Assembly (NCBI GenBank): GCA_964579795.1
Contig: CAZOHM010000004.1
Location: 1 to 64,000, forward strand
Direction of reading: 5' to 3'
Source: JAEYFP01 sp964579795
Lineage (GTDB): Bacteria; Bacillota; Clostridia; Lachnospirales; Lachnospiraceae
Length of the DNA: 64,000 nucleotides
Both the position numbers and the translations under genes were made by a program. The notes below the pieces were generated by a model. The model was given only the letters and a program-made list of their open reading frames with translations. It made no database searches and had not been told where the DNA came from. Positions 25,000 through 33,722 of this stretch are shown here, one piece after another. Positions within the stretch are counted from its first letter, which is position 1. Every line of letters begins with the position of its first letter.

Positions 25000-26448
25000 T
25001 TATTTGAAATACGCGTCAAATACACGTTTGGCAATAGGTACTGCATAATCTCCGCCAGAGCCAGCACCCTCCAAAATAACCGTTACAGCGATTTCAGGAT
25101 CCGATACAGGTGCAAAGCCTGTGAACCATGCATGACTTTCCGTTTTATCAGAGCTATATTCCGCAGAACCGGTTTTTCCAGCAGCAACGTAACCAACCGT
25201 ATCCTTAGCCTTCGTCGCTGTTCCGTTTTGAACAACCTCAGCCATCAGCTCCTGCATTTTTTGTGCATAACCTGACTCCATAAGCCGGCCATACTGTTTG
25301 GATGCAGTTGTCTTAATTACATCCCCATTATCATTTTCAACGTTTGAGATTACATATGGCTTCATCAATATTCCATCATTCGCAATGGCTGCAGTTATTA
25401 AATTCATGTGCAGCGGTGTAACCTGCGTTTTTCCCTGACCTATTCCCGTCTGCATTACTTCATCAGTATCTGAGGTTACGGAAATTGGCACATAACTTTC
25501 TTTGTATGAATAAGGTACTGGAAGCGCTCCGTTGAACAGAAGCTCCTTACATGTCTTTTGAAATTCTTTTTTATTTAATTGCATACTAATATTGGCAAAT
25601 GAAGAATTACATGATTTTGCAAATGAACTGACAAAATCAACATGACCATGACTCTGTCCATGATAGCAGTTAATAACCAGGTCTCCTGTTTTAAAACTAC
25701 CATTACAATCAAAAGAATAGTTTGAATAATCACTGTTTTCTTTTAAATATTCCAGTGACGTCACAATTTTAAATGTTGAACCAGGTGGATAAAGTCCTTG
25801 TGTTGCACGATTTAATAAAACACTTTCTTTGGAATCAGCATTTACTTCATCCCATATTGCATTAATCTGGTTTGGGTCAAAATCTGGTTTTGAAACAAGC
25901 GCAAGTATCTCTCCTGTTTTTACATTTGTAACTACTACTGCCCCTTTATACACGCCCATTGCATCACTTGCAGTCTGTTGTAATCCTATATCCAATGTCG
26001 TAATTACATGGTCTCCCTTGTTCTTTTTTTCCCCAATATCGTTTTTAACACGTTCTCCAATAAAAGCATTAGAAGTCAATAACGTAAAATTCGAGATAGA
26101 CTCTACTCCTGTCTTTCCATGTGTTGAATATCCTACTGCATGAGCAAACAATTGATTATATGGATAACTTCTTGTTTCCGTTCCATCTGCTGCTGTCTCT
26201 GTTTTTGCCAAAACCTTCCTGTCTCTTGACAATATTTCTCCACGTACGACTTTTTTTGCAAGAAGATCCTGCCTTGTATTGTATGAGTTATTAATTAGAT
26301 CTGCACTCTTAAACTGAGTAAAATACATTAGATATCCAATTAATGCAAGAAAAAGACCAACAAAAATATATGTCAGATTTCCAATTTCTTGATTTTCATT
26401 TTTCCTTATTTTCTTTCTTTTTTCTTTTCTAAAAAACATTCTTTTCAT
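25000..26448 (-). CDS. Class B penicillin-binding protein (transpeptidase), PbpA-like
   Basis: 482 residues. A cytoplasmic basic start, one membrane helix (about 24-43), a short dimerisation region (65-150) and a transpeptidase domain. Active-site motifs: PPGSTFKIV (S224, K227), SCN at 279-281 and KTG at 425-427. It cross-links peptidoglycan outside the membrane. It is smaller than PBP2 or FtsI and has no PASTA repeats, like the PbpA type. The next gene upstream in the transcript is a SEDS glycosyltransferase; SEDS and class B PBP act as a pair, so this is probably a polymerase/transpeptidase module for elongation, division or spore cortex. Confidence 0.9.
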   Translation of the reverse strand: MKRMFFRKEKRKKIRKNENQEIGNLTYIFVGLFLALIGYLMYFTQFKSADLINNSYNTRQDLLAKKVVRGEILSRDRKVLAKTETAADGTETRSYPYNQLFAHAVGYSTHGKTGVESISNFTLLTSNAFIGERVKNDIGEKKNKGDHVITTLDIGLQQTASDAMGVYKGAVVVTNVKTGEILALVSKPDFDPNQINAIWDEVNADSKESVLLNRATQGLYPPGSTFKIVTSLEYLKENSDYSNYSFDCNGSFKTGDLVINCYHGQSHGHVDFVSSFAKSCNSSFANISMQLNKKEFQKTCKELLFNGALPVPYSYKESYVPISVTSDTDEVMQTGIGQGKTQVTPLHMNLITAAIANDGILMKPYVISNVENDNGDVIKTTASKQYGRLMESGYAQKMQELMAEVVQNGTATKAKDTVGYVAAGKTGSAEYSSDKTESHAWFTGFAPVSDPEIAVTVILEGAGSGGDYAVPIAKRVFDAYFK

Positions 26449-26462
26449 CCATTTCTATACAA

Positions 26463-27788
26463 TTATCGTTTGGAATTTTTAACACTCATATCATCTTTAA
26501 CCGTAATATATAGTCCCTGTATAACAGCAAACATAACTAATGAAACAATCACGGAGCTTCCGCCATAACTTACAAGTGGTAACGTCACACCTGTCAGGGG
26601 AATGAATTTGGTCACTCCGCCAATGGTCAGGAAAACCTGGAATCCATAAATAACTGCAAGTCCCACAGCGACAAGCTTATAGTAATTGTTTTTAAAGCGC
26701 ATGGAAATATTCATAAACATTACAAAACAGCTTACACAAACCAGAATCAGACACATGCCAAAAATAACACCAAACTCTTCTGTAATAGCCGAGAAAATAA
26801 AATCCGCTTCTACAACAGGAATCTTGTTAGGTGCACCCTGTCCAATTCCCATACCAAACCAGCTTCCTGTTCCAATCGCAAATAATGATTGTGATATCTG
26901 AAACCCTGCCTCTTCTATCGTTCCGATTGGATCTTTCCAAGCCTTTACTCTGACCCGTACATGCGCAAACAGCTTGTAACCAATTACTGCAGCTCCTGTC
27001 CCAAACGCAAAGCCCAGTATAAAATAACCAATTTTTCGAGTTGCAACATAAAGCATAGCTATATAGACCACAAAGAATATAACTGCACTACCCAAATCTT
27101 TCGAGAAAACAAGTATAATAACATGGATTCCTGCAACAAACGCACTGATTAGAACTTGTTTAAAGCTGGAAGCTTCTTTTAGCAGCCCCGCTATTGCAAA
27201 AACAAAAATGATTTTTACAAACTCTGACGGCTGAAATGTATGATTGGCTATCGTCACATTCAGCTTGGAACCATTTACCACTCTTGAAAAAAGCATGACT
27301 CCTGCAAGTGCTCCAATCCCAAGAAGTGCGTATAACCATGTAAAGCACAAAAGATGTCTGAACTTTTTCAATAAGAATGGAATACACATTGTCACAGCCA
27401 GTGACACCACTGCTATTGCAAATTGTCGAATTGCTTTATCATAGGAAAGACGAGTCAAAATAATAAATCCAACAGTCAAAAGCATACACATATTGTTAAC
27501 AATAAGTTTATTAGCATTCGGATATATTACGCGATACAGTACTATCACACCAAACAGCGTAATCTGCTGAATCGCATAAAACAAAATCAGTCTACTGTCC
27601 TTCATTTCAAGACATAATGCAACAAAAGAAATAAAGTGTATACAGAACATCCCAATATTTTGTCTAATATATATCCCATTCCTTCGTTCTTCATCTGCAT
27701 ACCGAAATATGCTGAAACACTCAAATGTATATATTGCCATAAAGATAATAATAAAATATTTTGATAACTCAATAATAATATTTGCCAT
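26463..27788 (-). CDS. SEDS-family peptidoglycan glycosyltransferase (FtsW/RodA/SpoVE)
   Basis: 441 residues with about ten hydrophobic segments. Conserved SEDS blocks are present: HTFQPSEFVKIIFVFAIA, FSKDLGSAVIFFVVY, EADFIFSAITEEFG and a C-terminal PLTGVTLPLVSYGGSS. SEDS proteins polymerise lipid II; the FQPSEF and SKDLGSA blocks carry conserved residues around the catalytic cavity. A 14-nt gap leads to the PBP gene. RodA, FtsW and SpoVE cannot be told apart here; pairing with a small PbpA-like PBP rather than ftsI-type neighbours argues against the main division FtsW. Confidence 0.88.
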   Translation of the reverse strand: MANIIIELSKYFIIIFMAIYTFECFSIFRYADEERRNGIYIRQNIGMFCIHFISFVALCLEMKDSRLILFYAIQQITLFGVIVLYRVIYPNANKLIVNNMCMLLTVGFIILTRLSYDKAIRQFAIAVVSLAVTMCIPFLLKKFRHLLCFTWLYALLGIGALAGVMLFSRVVNGSKLNVTIANHTFQPSEFVKIIFVFAIAGLLKEASSFKQVLISAFVAGIHVIILVFSKDLGSAVIFFVVYIAMLYVATRKIGYFILGFAFGTGAAVIGYKLFAHVRVRVKAWKDPIGTIEEAGFQISQSLFAIGTGSWFGMGIGQGAPNKIPVVEADFIFSAITEEFGVIFGMCLILVCVSCFVMFMNISMRFKNNYYKLVAVGLAVIYGFQVFLTIGGVTKFIPLTGVTLPLVSYGGSSVIVSLVMFAVIQGLYITVKDDMSVKNSKR

Positions 27789-27792
27789 AAAC

Positions 27793-29988
27793 CTAATCGA
27801 CTCCCCTGTTTAAATGTCCCCTCGTAAATTCTTTAAACGGTATACGAATATCATTCAATTGCTTCATTGAAAACATCCCATAATAGAACTTCAGAATATC
27901 TTTTATTTCAGAATCGGTTTCTATTGTAAACTGCAGCCTGACATTAGCCGGACATAACTGGTCAATCAATGCTTTTTCACCATGCAGAGATAATGGTACA
28001 CTGTTCCAAATTATATTACAGCACTCACCGCATTCGCTCTGTACTGGAAATACAGTTTCATATCGATCTGTCATATTGTATATTTCACTTCTTTTATTAC
28101 ATTTTTGAAGAGTTTTCTTTAAGCATTGTGCTGAAACCATCATCGGAAGACGCCCATATATAATCAGTTCCTCATGTTTTACATCAGCAGAACGTTTCAA
28201 CAGTTCTTTTTTATTTAGTTCTACCGGAACAGTTGTCCTGCTGCATCCAAGCGATTTCAACATATTTACAGATTCATTATTAACTGCGTACAGATGCAAA
28301 TCAGCAATTATTTCTTTTTGAAAGCAACAAGATTTCAAAAAATGAAGACTTTCATAATTTGAAACAAGTATCCCGTCAAGATTTATGCACTTTACAAGAG
28401 AACACAATTGCGGGTTTCTTTTAAAATATGAATTTCTGACAACATGCGGTAGTCGAATATATATTTTTTTTCCTGCTGTATGAGCACTGTTTGCAAGTAT
28501 TTCAAATTTTTTCTGTTCATTTTTACTATGTGAACTATCAGTGCTCAGATCAAGCATACCGACTGGCACTGAAATAATATCTGTAAACGGACTGTCCAAT
28601 ACTGCATTAAACTGATTAAAACTAGATACAGCACAATGAATAACCGGTTTATCCTGACTAACCTTATCAAATGAAGTGCTATTTATTTCCGGTAATTCTG
28701 CTATCATGCCTTTAGTTCGTTTATATGGTAAAAGAAGTTTATTACTTAATATATCCAAAGCATTTCGTCTAAGTTCATTCAGCTGTCCAACCGGAACAAA
28801 CACATCCTGATCCATTTCAATTTTGAGTTCAGTTATTTCAAAATATGTTCCACCTGTCTTCTTTAACTGTTTTTCAACTGCATCTTTTGATAATGGCTGC
28901 TTATTTGCCTTTGCTACCACTTGCCCCTGTACACCGATTTTTTTCTCATTCAATTCTAATATCAGTTCTGCCGGTCTATCCTTTTTCAGATTAACTTCTG
29001 CATTCAAAAACAGTTTTGGCTCTTTTCCTGCATATAATTCAAATGCAGCCAGTCTTTCCGCTTCATCAGCTGTCTGATATCCCGGCTTATCAATAGTAAT
29101 CATCGATCTACCATTATGATTATAATAATACCCTTGACTGTTTCCGCTCCGCGTATATAAATTCAAAAGCATTTTTAAGTCTCTTGGGTCTATGATGTAT
29201 TCCTGATCTGGATTACTTAAATATTGATCTATGTATTTTCGATAGATACCCGTAACACCAGCAACATATTGTGGATTTTTCATACGACCTTCTATTTTGA
29301 AAGACATAATTCCTGAATCAATCAGTTGTGGAAGAATTTCAAGTGTACAAATGTCCTTTGCGCTTAACAGATATTGTCCATTATACGGAAGTCTGCAAGG
29401 CTGTGCACACCGGCCCCGATTCCCGCTTCTGTCTCCAAGCATACTGGAAAAAAGACATTTTCCTGAATAACTATAGCAAAGTGCCCCATGAATGAAACAT
29501 TCCAATTCCATTCCTGTCTTTTTATAAATATGGGAAATCTCTTCTAATGACAATTCTCTTGCAAGAACTGTACGTTGAACGCCCATCTCCTTTAACAGAA
29601 GAACACCCTCCGTATCAGTAATTGCCATTTGTGTACTCGCATGGATTGGTAATTTGGGAAAAACTTTTCTTAAATACGAAATCACACCTATATCCTGTAC
29701 AATCACAGCATCCAATCCTGCTAAATACAACGATTCCAGATAGGCTTTTATTTCAGAAATCTCATTGTTCTTAAATACAGTGTTAACAGTTAAAAACACT
29801 TTTTTTCCAAATGCATGTGCATAATCAATTGCTTTTAGCAGCTCATCTTCTGAGAAGTTTTGCGCGTAAGCTCTTGCACCGAACTGATTTCCTCCAAGAT
29901 ACACAGCATCTGCTCCTGTATTTATAGCTGCTTGAAAGCATTCATAATCTCCTGCCGGTGATAATAATTCTATTTTTTTTTCACTCAT
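27793..29988 (-). CDS. U32 family protein (RlhA/TrhP-like RNA hydroxylation type)
   Basis: 731 residues. The N-terminal part begins IELLSPAGDYECFQAAINTG, and the U32 signature is present (ELECFIHGALCYSYSGKCL, then GNRGRCAQPCR). These proteins are called peptidases, but members studied in E. coli and Bacillus (RlhA, TrhP) act in 5-hydroxylation of rRNA or tRNA bases; that role is inferred here. The C-terminal third holds a second, more divergent half with QSECGECCNIIWNS. It lies 4 nt upstream of the SEDS gene. AAGGTCGG precedes the ATG. Confidence 0.85.
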   Translation of the reverse strand: MSEKKIELLSPAGDYECFQAAINTGADAVYLGGNQFGARAYAQNFSEDELLKAIDYAHAFGKKVFLTVNTVFKNNEISEIKAYLESLYLAGLDAVIVQDIGVISYLRKVFPKLPIHASTQMAITDTEGVLLLKEMGVQRTVLARELSLEEISHIYKKTGMELECFIHGALCYSYSGKCLFSSMLGDRSGNRGRCAQPCRLPYNGQYLLSAKDICTLEILPQLIDSGIMSFKIEGRMKNPQYVAGVTGIYRKYIDQYLSNPDQEYIIDPRDLKMLLNLYTRSGNSQGYYYNHNGRSMITIDKPGYQTADEAERLAAFELYAGKEPKLFLNAEVNLKKDRPAELILELNEKKIGVQGQVVAKANKQPLSKDAVEKQLKKTGGTYFEITELKIEMDQDVFVPVGQLNELRRNALDILSNKLLLPYKRTKGMIAELPEINSTSFDKVSQDKPVIHCAVSSFNQFNAVLDSPFTDIISVPVGMLDLSTDSSHSKNEQKKFEILANSAHTAGKKIYIRLPHVVRNSYFKRNPQLCSLVKCINLDGILVSNYESLHFLKSCCFQKEIIADLHLYAVNNESVNMLKSLGCSRTTVPVELNKKELLKRSADVKHEELIIYGRLPMMVSAQCLKKTLQKCNKRSEIYNMTDRYETVFPVQSECGECCNIIWNSVPLSLHGEKALIDQLCPANVRLQFTIETDSEIKDILKFYYGMFSMKQLNDIRIPFKEFTRGHLNRGVD

Positions 29989-30063
29989 TTTCCGACCTTC
30001 TTTCAGCTATCTGTCCAAGCAGGATACTATACTTTGCAGTTTGCATTTTGGTTATACTCGTTA

Positions 30064-30093
30064 AAAAGGCTGTCAACATTTTGACAGCCTTTT
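30064..30093 (-). terminator. Terminator of zapA
   Basis: AAAAGGCTGTCAA (30064-30076) and TTGACAGCCTTTT (30081-30093) form a perfect stem with a 4-nt loop. It lies 3 nt after the zapA stop on the minus strand, followed by T residues in that direction. Confidence 0.85.
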
Positions 30094-30096
30094 GTA

Positions 30097-30462
30097 TCAT
30101 TTCTTTCTATCACTAATATCACTCTGATAGCTCCGAATCATTTTTTCTTTGCTTTCAAGCTTAATCTGCGAAGCAATCAACTCATGCTTTAAATCATATA
30201 ATTCCTTGTCTTTTGCCTCAATTTCTTCTTCCATTGTCTCAATTTGCTTTTTGGCTTTGAAATAATCATCTGCAACATTTAACTGTAATAAAACACTTTG
30301 CATATCTAGTGGTTGTCTCCGAAAAGAATCAACCTTATTATACTCTGCAATTTTATTATTAATATAAGATGCCACCTTCTGTAAATACTCTTCGCTTTCA
30401 TACCCACACAAAGTAATCACTTTTCCACCGATGATTACCTCGGTATCATTTTTCGAAGCCAT
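30097..30462 (-). CDS. zapA: Cell division protein ZapA
   Basis: 121 residues. ZapA bundles FtsZ filaments at the Z-ring. The N-terminal globular head contains VIIGGKVITLCGYESEEYLQ, followed by a long C-terminal coiled coil (about 70-115) for tetramer formation. GGGGGAAG precedes the ATG. It has its own promoter (30527-30554) and terminator, i.e. a single-gene unit between ruvB and the U32 gene. In Bacillus zapA also lies near mutS2 and the U32 genes. Confidence 0.9.
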   Translation of the reverse strand: MASKNDTEVIIGGKVITLCGYESEEYLQKVASYINNKIAEYNKVDSFRRQPLDMQSVLLQLNVADDYFKAKKQIETMEEEIEAKDKELYDLKHELIASQIKLESKEKMIRSYQSDISDRKK

Positions 30463-30526
30463 ACGTTACTTCCCCCATTGCATAAATTTCGTCTCCAATA
30501 CAAGCTGCACTTAACTCCCACACTTA

Positions 30527-30554
30527 ATTATAACAAATATTAGAAATAAAACAA
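30527..30554 (-). promoter_or_regulatory. Promoter for zapA
   Basis: On the minus strand TTGTTT (30549-30554) and TATAAT (30527-30532) are 16 nt apart, immediately downstream of the ruvB stop codon. Confidence 0.65.
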
Positions 30555-30560
30555 CCTTTT

Positions 30561-31571
30561 TCATTGAGTTTTTGTTACGGGATATCCCAGTCCAAAATGT
30601 GTATAAGCGGTTTCTGTTGCAACACGTCCTCTCGGGGTTCTGTTTAAAAATCCATTCTGTATCAGGTATGGTTCGTATACATCCTCAATTGTCCCTGAAT
30701 CCTCTCCAATTGCAGCCGCAATTGTGTCTAGTCCTACTGGTCCACCGGAGAATTTGTGAATCATTGTCATCAACAAATTTCTATCTACACTGTCAAGTCC
30801 CATTTTATCTACATCCATCAAATCCAGTGTCTGGACAGCCACATCATATGTGATTACACCAGCAAAGCGTACTTGTGCATAATCTCTGACACGTTTTAAT
30901 AAACGATTCGCCAGTCTTGGTGTTCCTCTGCTTCTCCTGGCAAGTTCCATTGCACCGGTCTTTTCAATTTCAACATTCAACACCTTTGCTGAATGCTGAA
31001 TGATTGTACATAATTCTTCATTTGTATAAAATTCCAGTCTGTGGATTACGCCAAAACGGTCTCTAAGTGGTGCTGTCAACAAACCGGCACGAGTAGTTGC
31101 ACCAACAAGCGTAAACTTTGGAAGTTCAAGACGTATGGAACGTGCAGATGCTCCTTTTCCTATCATAATATCAATCGCATAATCCTCCATCGCAGGATAA
31201 AGAACTTCCTCCACCTGGCGGTTTAATCGATGTATCTCATCAACAAACAGTAAATCTCCCTCTTGAAGATTATTAAGAATTGCAGCCATTTCTCCCGGTT
31301 TTTCAATTGCAGGACCAGATGTTGTCTTCATATGAACGCCCATTTCATTTGCAATAATACCGGCAAGTGTTGTCTTTCCAAGTCCAGGAGGTCCATAAAA
31401 CAACACATGATCCAATTGTTCATTTCTTTCTTTGGCAGCTTCAATATATACCTTCAAATTTTGCTTTGCTTTTTCCTGTCCAATATAATCTGACAGATTT
31501 TGAGGACGCAGACTTCCCTCTATTTTAATATCTTCTTCAGTCAAATTTGTCTCTATCATTCTTTTCGGCAT
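30561..31571 (-). CDS. ruvB: Holliday junction branch migration helicase RuvB
   Basis: 336 residues. Starts with the RuvB-typical EEDIKIEGSLRPQNLSDYIG. Walker A FYGPPGLGKTTLAGIIANEM, Walker B LLFVDEIHRL, sensor GATTRAGLLTAPLRDRFG, and a C-terminal winged helix (QNGFLNRTPRGRVAT). The hexameric motor drives branch migration with RuvA. ruvA ends 12 nt upstream. In Firmicutes the matching resolvase is RecU, found at 291-824. Confidence 0.97.
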   Translation of the reverse strand: MPKRMIETNLTEEDIKIEGSLRPQNLSDYIGQEKAKQNLKVYIEAAKERNEQLDHVLFYGPPGLGKTTLAGIIANEMGVHMKTTSGPAIEKPGEMAAILNNLQEGDLLFVDEIHRLNRQVEEVLYPAMEDYAIDIMIGKGASARSIRLELPKFTLVGATTRAGLLTAPLRDRFGVIHRLEFYTNEELCTIIQHSAKVLNVEIEKTGAMELARRSRGTPRLANRLLKRVRDYAQVRFAGVITYDVAVQTLDLMDVDKMGLDSVDRNLLMTMIHKFSGGPVGLDTIAAAIGEDSGTIEDVYEPYLIQNGFLNRTPRGRVATETAYTHFGLGYPVTKTQ

Positions 31572-31583
31572 AAATTGTCTCCT

Positions 31584-32186
31584 CTACATCTTTTTCAATG
31601 CCTGTTTTAATACATATTCAACATCATCATGCTCTGAGATTGTAATCTGCTTCACTGCACGCAGTGCATCAGACGCAGAATATCCAAGTATTGTCAAAGC
31701 TTCAACAGCTTCATTTCTGACACCAGTCATTGTATTTTCCTGTTGATTTTTTGTGTTTTCAAGTTTTTGTTCAAAAGCATCCTCCAGAGAGACCTTATCC
31801 TTCAAATCAATAATCAATCTTTGTGCTGTTTTGGCGCCTATCCCGGGTGCTTTTGCTATTGACTTTGCGTCAGCCGACAGAATTGCAAAACGTAAATCAT
31901 CAGTAGTCATTACCGATAAAACAGCAAGTGCACCTTTTGGACCAATTCCGTTCACCTGAATAAGTAATTTAAAAAAATCCAAATCATCCTTTGTCAGGAA
32001 TCCATACAGCAGCATGGCATCCTCACGAACATTTAGGTATGTGTAAACCTTTATTTCGTTTCCAATTCCATCAAGGCATGCCAGTGCACTTTCTGACATT
32101 TTAATATTATATCCTATACCACCCACTTCAAGTGTTATCTGTTCCTCATAAATACCTGTAATCTCTCCCTTTAAATATCCAATCAT
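31584..32186 (-). CDS. ruvA: Holliday junction DNA-binding protein RuvA
   Basis: 200 residues: an OB fold (MIGYLKGEITGIYEEQITLE), two helix-hairpin-helix motifs (VNGIGPKGALAVLS near 75-90 and APGIGAKTAQRLIIDLKDK near 110-130), an acidic hinge, and the C-terminal domain III that contacts RuvB (EALTILGYSASDALRAV). It overlaps the Gx transporter gene by 4 nt and precedes ruvB by 12 nt. Confidence 0.96.
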   Translation of the reverse strand: MIGYLKGEITGIYEEQITLEVGGIGYNIKMSESALACLDGIGNEIKVYTYLNVREDAMLLYGFLTKDDLDFFKLLIQVNGIGPKGALAVLSVMTTDDLRFAILSADAKSIAKAPGIGAKTAQRLIIDLKDKVSLEDAFEQKLENTKNQQENTMTGVRNEAVEALTILGYSASDALRAVKQITISEHDDVEYVLKQALKKM

Positions 32187-32692
32187 ATACTTCCCTCCAA
32201 GCGTTTAAAAATCAGCTCTGTCACTATCCCAATCAAAAATCCTGTTACTATCCCAGCTATGAGCAATATTGGTCCATAAAACACGAGTTTCAGTTCCTTG
32301 ACAATAAATGCTGCCAGAAAAAGCTGACCCATATTATGCAATATTCCACCTAAAATACTGACTCCAACCATACCAAATATCATTCTATACCGAAAGAAGC
32401 TCATTCCTATAAGGCTAAGGATTCCACCTGACAGACTATACAATATTCCATATACATTCCCAAACAGTAACCCAATCACAACTACTCTGACAAGCATAAC
32501 TGTTCCTGCTTCACGCCAGCCAAATAAATATAGTACAAGGACTGTCATAATATTAGCTATTCCAAGCTTTATTCCAGGAATACCAATATGAAAAGGGAAC
32601 AGTACCTCTACATATCCGAATATAATTGCCAATGCTGCAAGCAGTCCAAGGCAGGCTATCTTTTTTGTTTCATTTTGACCTTGCTTCATCAT
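32183..32692 (-). CDS. Gx-family membrane transporter (heptaprenyl diphosphate synthase component I-like)
   Basis: 169 residues with five or six hydrophobic segments. The GYVEVLFPFHIGIPGIKLGI block is typical of the family often named Gx transporter or HepT component I; small S-component-like proteins with unknown cargo. It is commonly next to a NusG-domain-II protein, as here (16-nt gap), and that pair is often near Rnf or FMN-binding genes, none of which lies here. Two ATGs in a row follow AAAGGACG. The link to ruvAB is probably only co-transcription. Confidence 0.8.
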   Translation of the reverse strand: MMKQGQNETKKIACLGLLAALAIIFGYVEVLFPFHIGIPGIKLGIANIMTVLVLYLFGWREAGTVMLVRVVVIGLLFGNVYGILYSLSGGILSLIGMSFFRYRMIFGMVGVSILGGILHNMGQLFLAAFIVKELKLVFYGPILLIAGIVTGFLIGIVTELIFKRLEGSI

Positions 32693-32708
32693 ACTCGTCC
32701 TTTGTTAG

Positions 32709-33086
32709 TCAATTTGTCACTGCATCGTATTCCATAGCTAAACCACCATCAACTTTAATTACAACGCGATTTGGTAAACAGACTATCGTCTCACCTGATT
32801 TACTGACAGCACGCTGATATACACACTGTTTGTCCGGGCATGATGCTTCTGTCATCGTCGCATGTTCATCTTTAATAGTAAGTACATTTGTCCCACCGTC
32901 AATTCCATTGATTAATATAGATTGTTCTTCCTCAAGAGAATAGGTACCTGTTAATTTACCATCAACATATACACAGACTACTCCACCTTTTTGCTGCCCA
33001 AATTGCAAAACAAGCAGCCAGACAATTGCTACTGCAAAAGCTGTTCCTGCCAGGATAAAATCATTTCGTTTCATATTTAATGTCAT
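32709..33086 (-). CDS. NusG domain II-containing membrane-anchored protein
   Basis: 125 residues from ATG at 33086 (AAAGGA 9 nt upstream); an earlier in-frame start has no ribosome site. A short basic start (MKRND) is followed by one membrane helix (about 11-27), then an extracytoplasmic beta domain with TGTYSLEEEQSILI and EASCPDKQCVYQRAVSKSGE, whose CxxxxC pair is typical of these proteins. Function is unknown; co-occurrence with the Gx transporter suggests that they act together. It is the first gene of the unit that continues to ruvB. Confidence 0.82.
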   Translation of the reverse strand: MTLNMKRNDFILAGTAFAVAIVWLLVLQFGQQKGGVVCVYVDGKLTGTYSLEEEQSILINGIDGGTNVLTIKDEHATMTEASCPDKQCVYQRAVSKSGETIVCLPNRVVIKVDGGLAMEYDAVTN

Positions 33087-33164
33087 TTGGTCATGTCCTT
33101 TATCTGCATAGCTATCTATACATTTTACCAATATCAGTTTATCACACTCGAACGTATGTTTCAA

Positions 33165-33202
33165 GTAAAAAAGCTATCTGCTGTATGAACAACAGATAGC
33201 TT
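33165..33202 (-). terminator. Terminator of leuC-leuD
   Basis: On the minus strand AAGCTATCTGTTGT (33189-33202) pairs with ACAGCAGATAGCTT (33171-33184) with one G-U wobble and a 4-nt loop, followed by a T run. It lies 18 nt after leuD and separates it from the NusG-II gene. Confidence 0.8.
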
Positions 33203-33220
33203 AACTTCATTCACCCTAAA

Positions 33221-33709
33221 TTACTTTTTTGAATTAATATAGTTCACAAGACCCTCTGCGGTAATAATTTTCTGCATGAATTCCGGAAAAGGCTGTCCCT
33301 GAAAAGATGTTCCCTTAGTACGGTTATATATCATACCATTGTCAAAATCCACTTCCACCTCATCACCTGCAGCAATTCCTTCTGTTGCTTCTTTGCACTC
33401 AATAATCGGAAGACCAATATTAATTGCATTTCTATAAAAAATACGTGCAAATGTTTCTGCGATAACGCAGCTGACTCCTGCTACCTTTATCACAAGTGGT
33501 GCATGCTCTCTTGAAGAACCACAGCCAAAATTCTTTCCAGCAATAATTAGATCTCCCTTTTTTACTTGACCCACAAAGTTTGCATCAATATCCTCCATAC
33601 AATGCTCTGCAAGTTCCTCCTTATCTTGTATTGCAAGGTATCTTGCAGGAATAATCACATCTGTATCTACATTGTCGCCATATTTAAAGGCTTTTCCTTT
33701 TGCGTTCAT
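33221..33709 (-). CDS. leuD: 3-isopropylmalate dehydratase small subunit
   Basis: 162 residues, the short (archaeal/clostridial-type) LeuD. YGDNVDTDVIIPARYL near the start and GKNFGCGSSREHAP (about 60-73) form the swivelling substrate-binding loop. With LeuC it isomerises 2-isopropylmalate to 3-isopropylmalate in leucine synthesis. AGGAGGAG precedes the ATG; the gap from leuC is 13 nt. No leuA or leuB lies in the window, and a terminator follows, so the unit is leuCD only. Related citramalate- or homoaconitate-acting enzymes are not excluded by sequence. Confidence 0.9.
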   Translation of the reverse strand: MNAKGKAFKYGDNVDTDVIIPARYLAIQDKEELAEHCMEDIDANFVGQVKKGDLIIAGKNFGCGSSREHAPLVIKVAGVSCVIAETFARIFYRNAINIGLPIIECKEATEGIAAGDEVEVDFDNGMIYNRTKGTSFQGQPFPEFMQKIITAEGLVNYINSKK

Positions 33710-33722
33710 TTAGTTTCTCCTC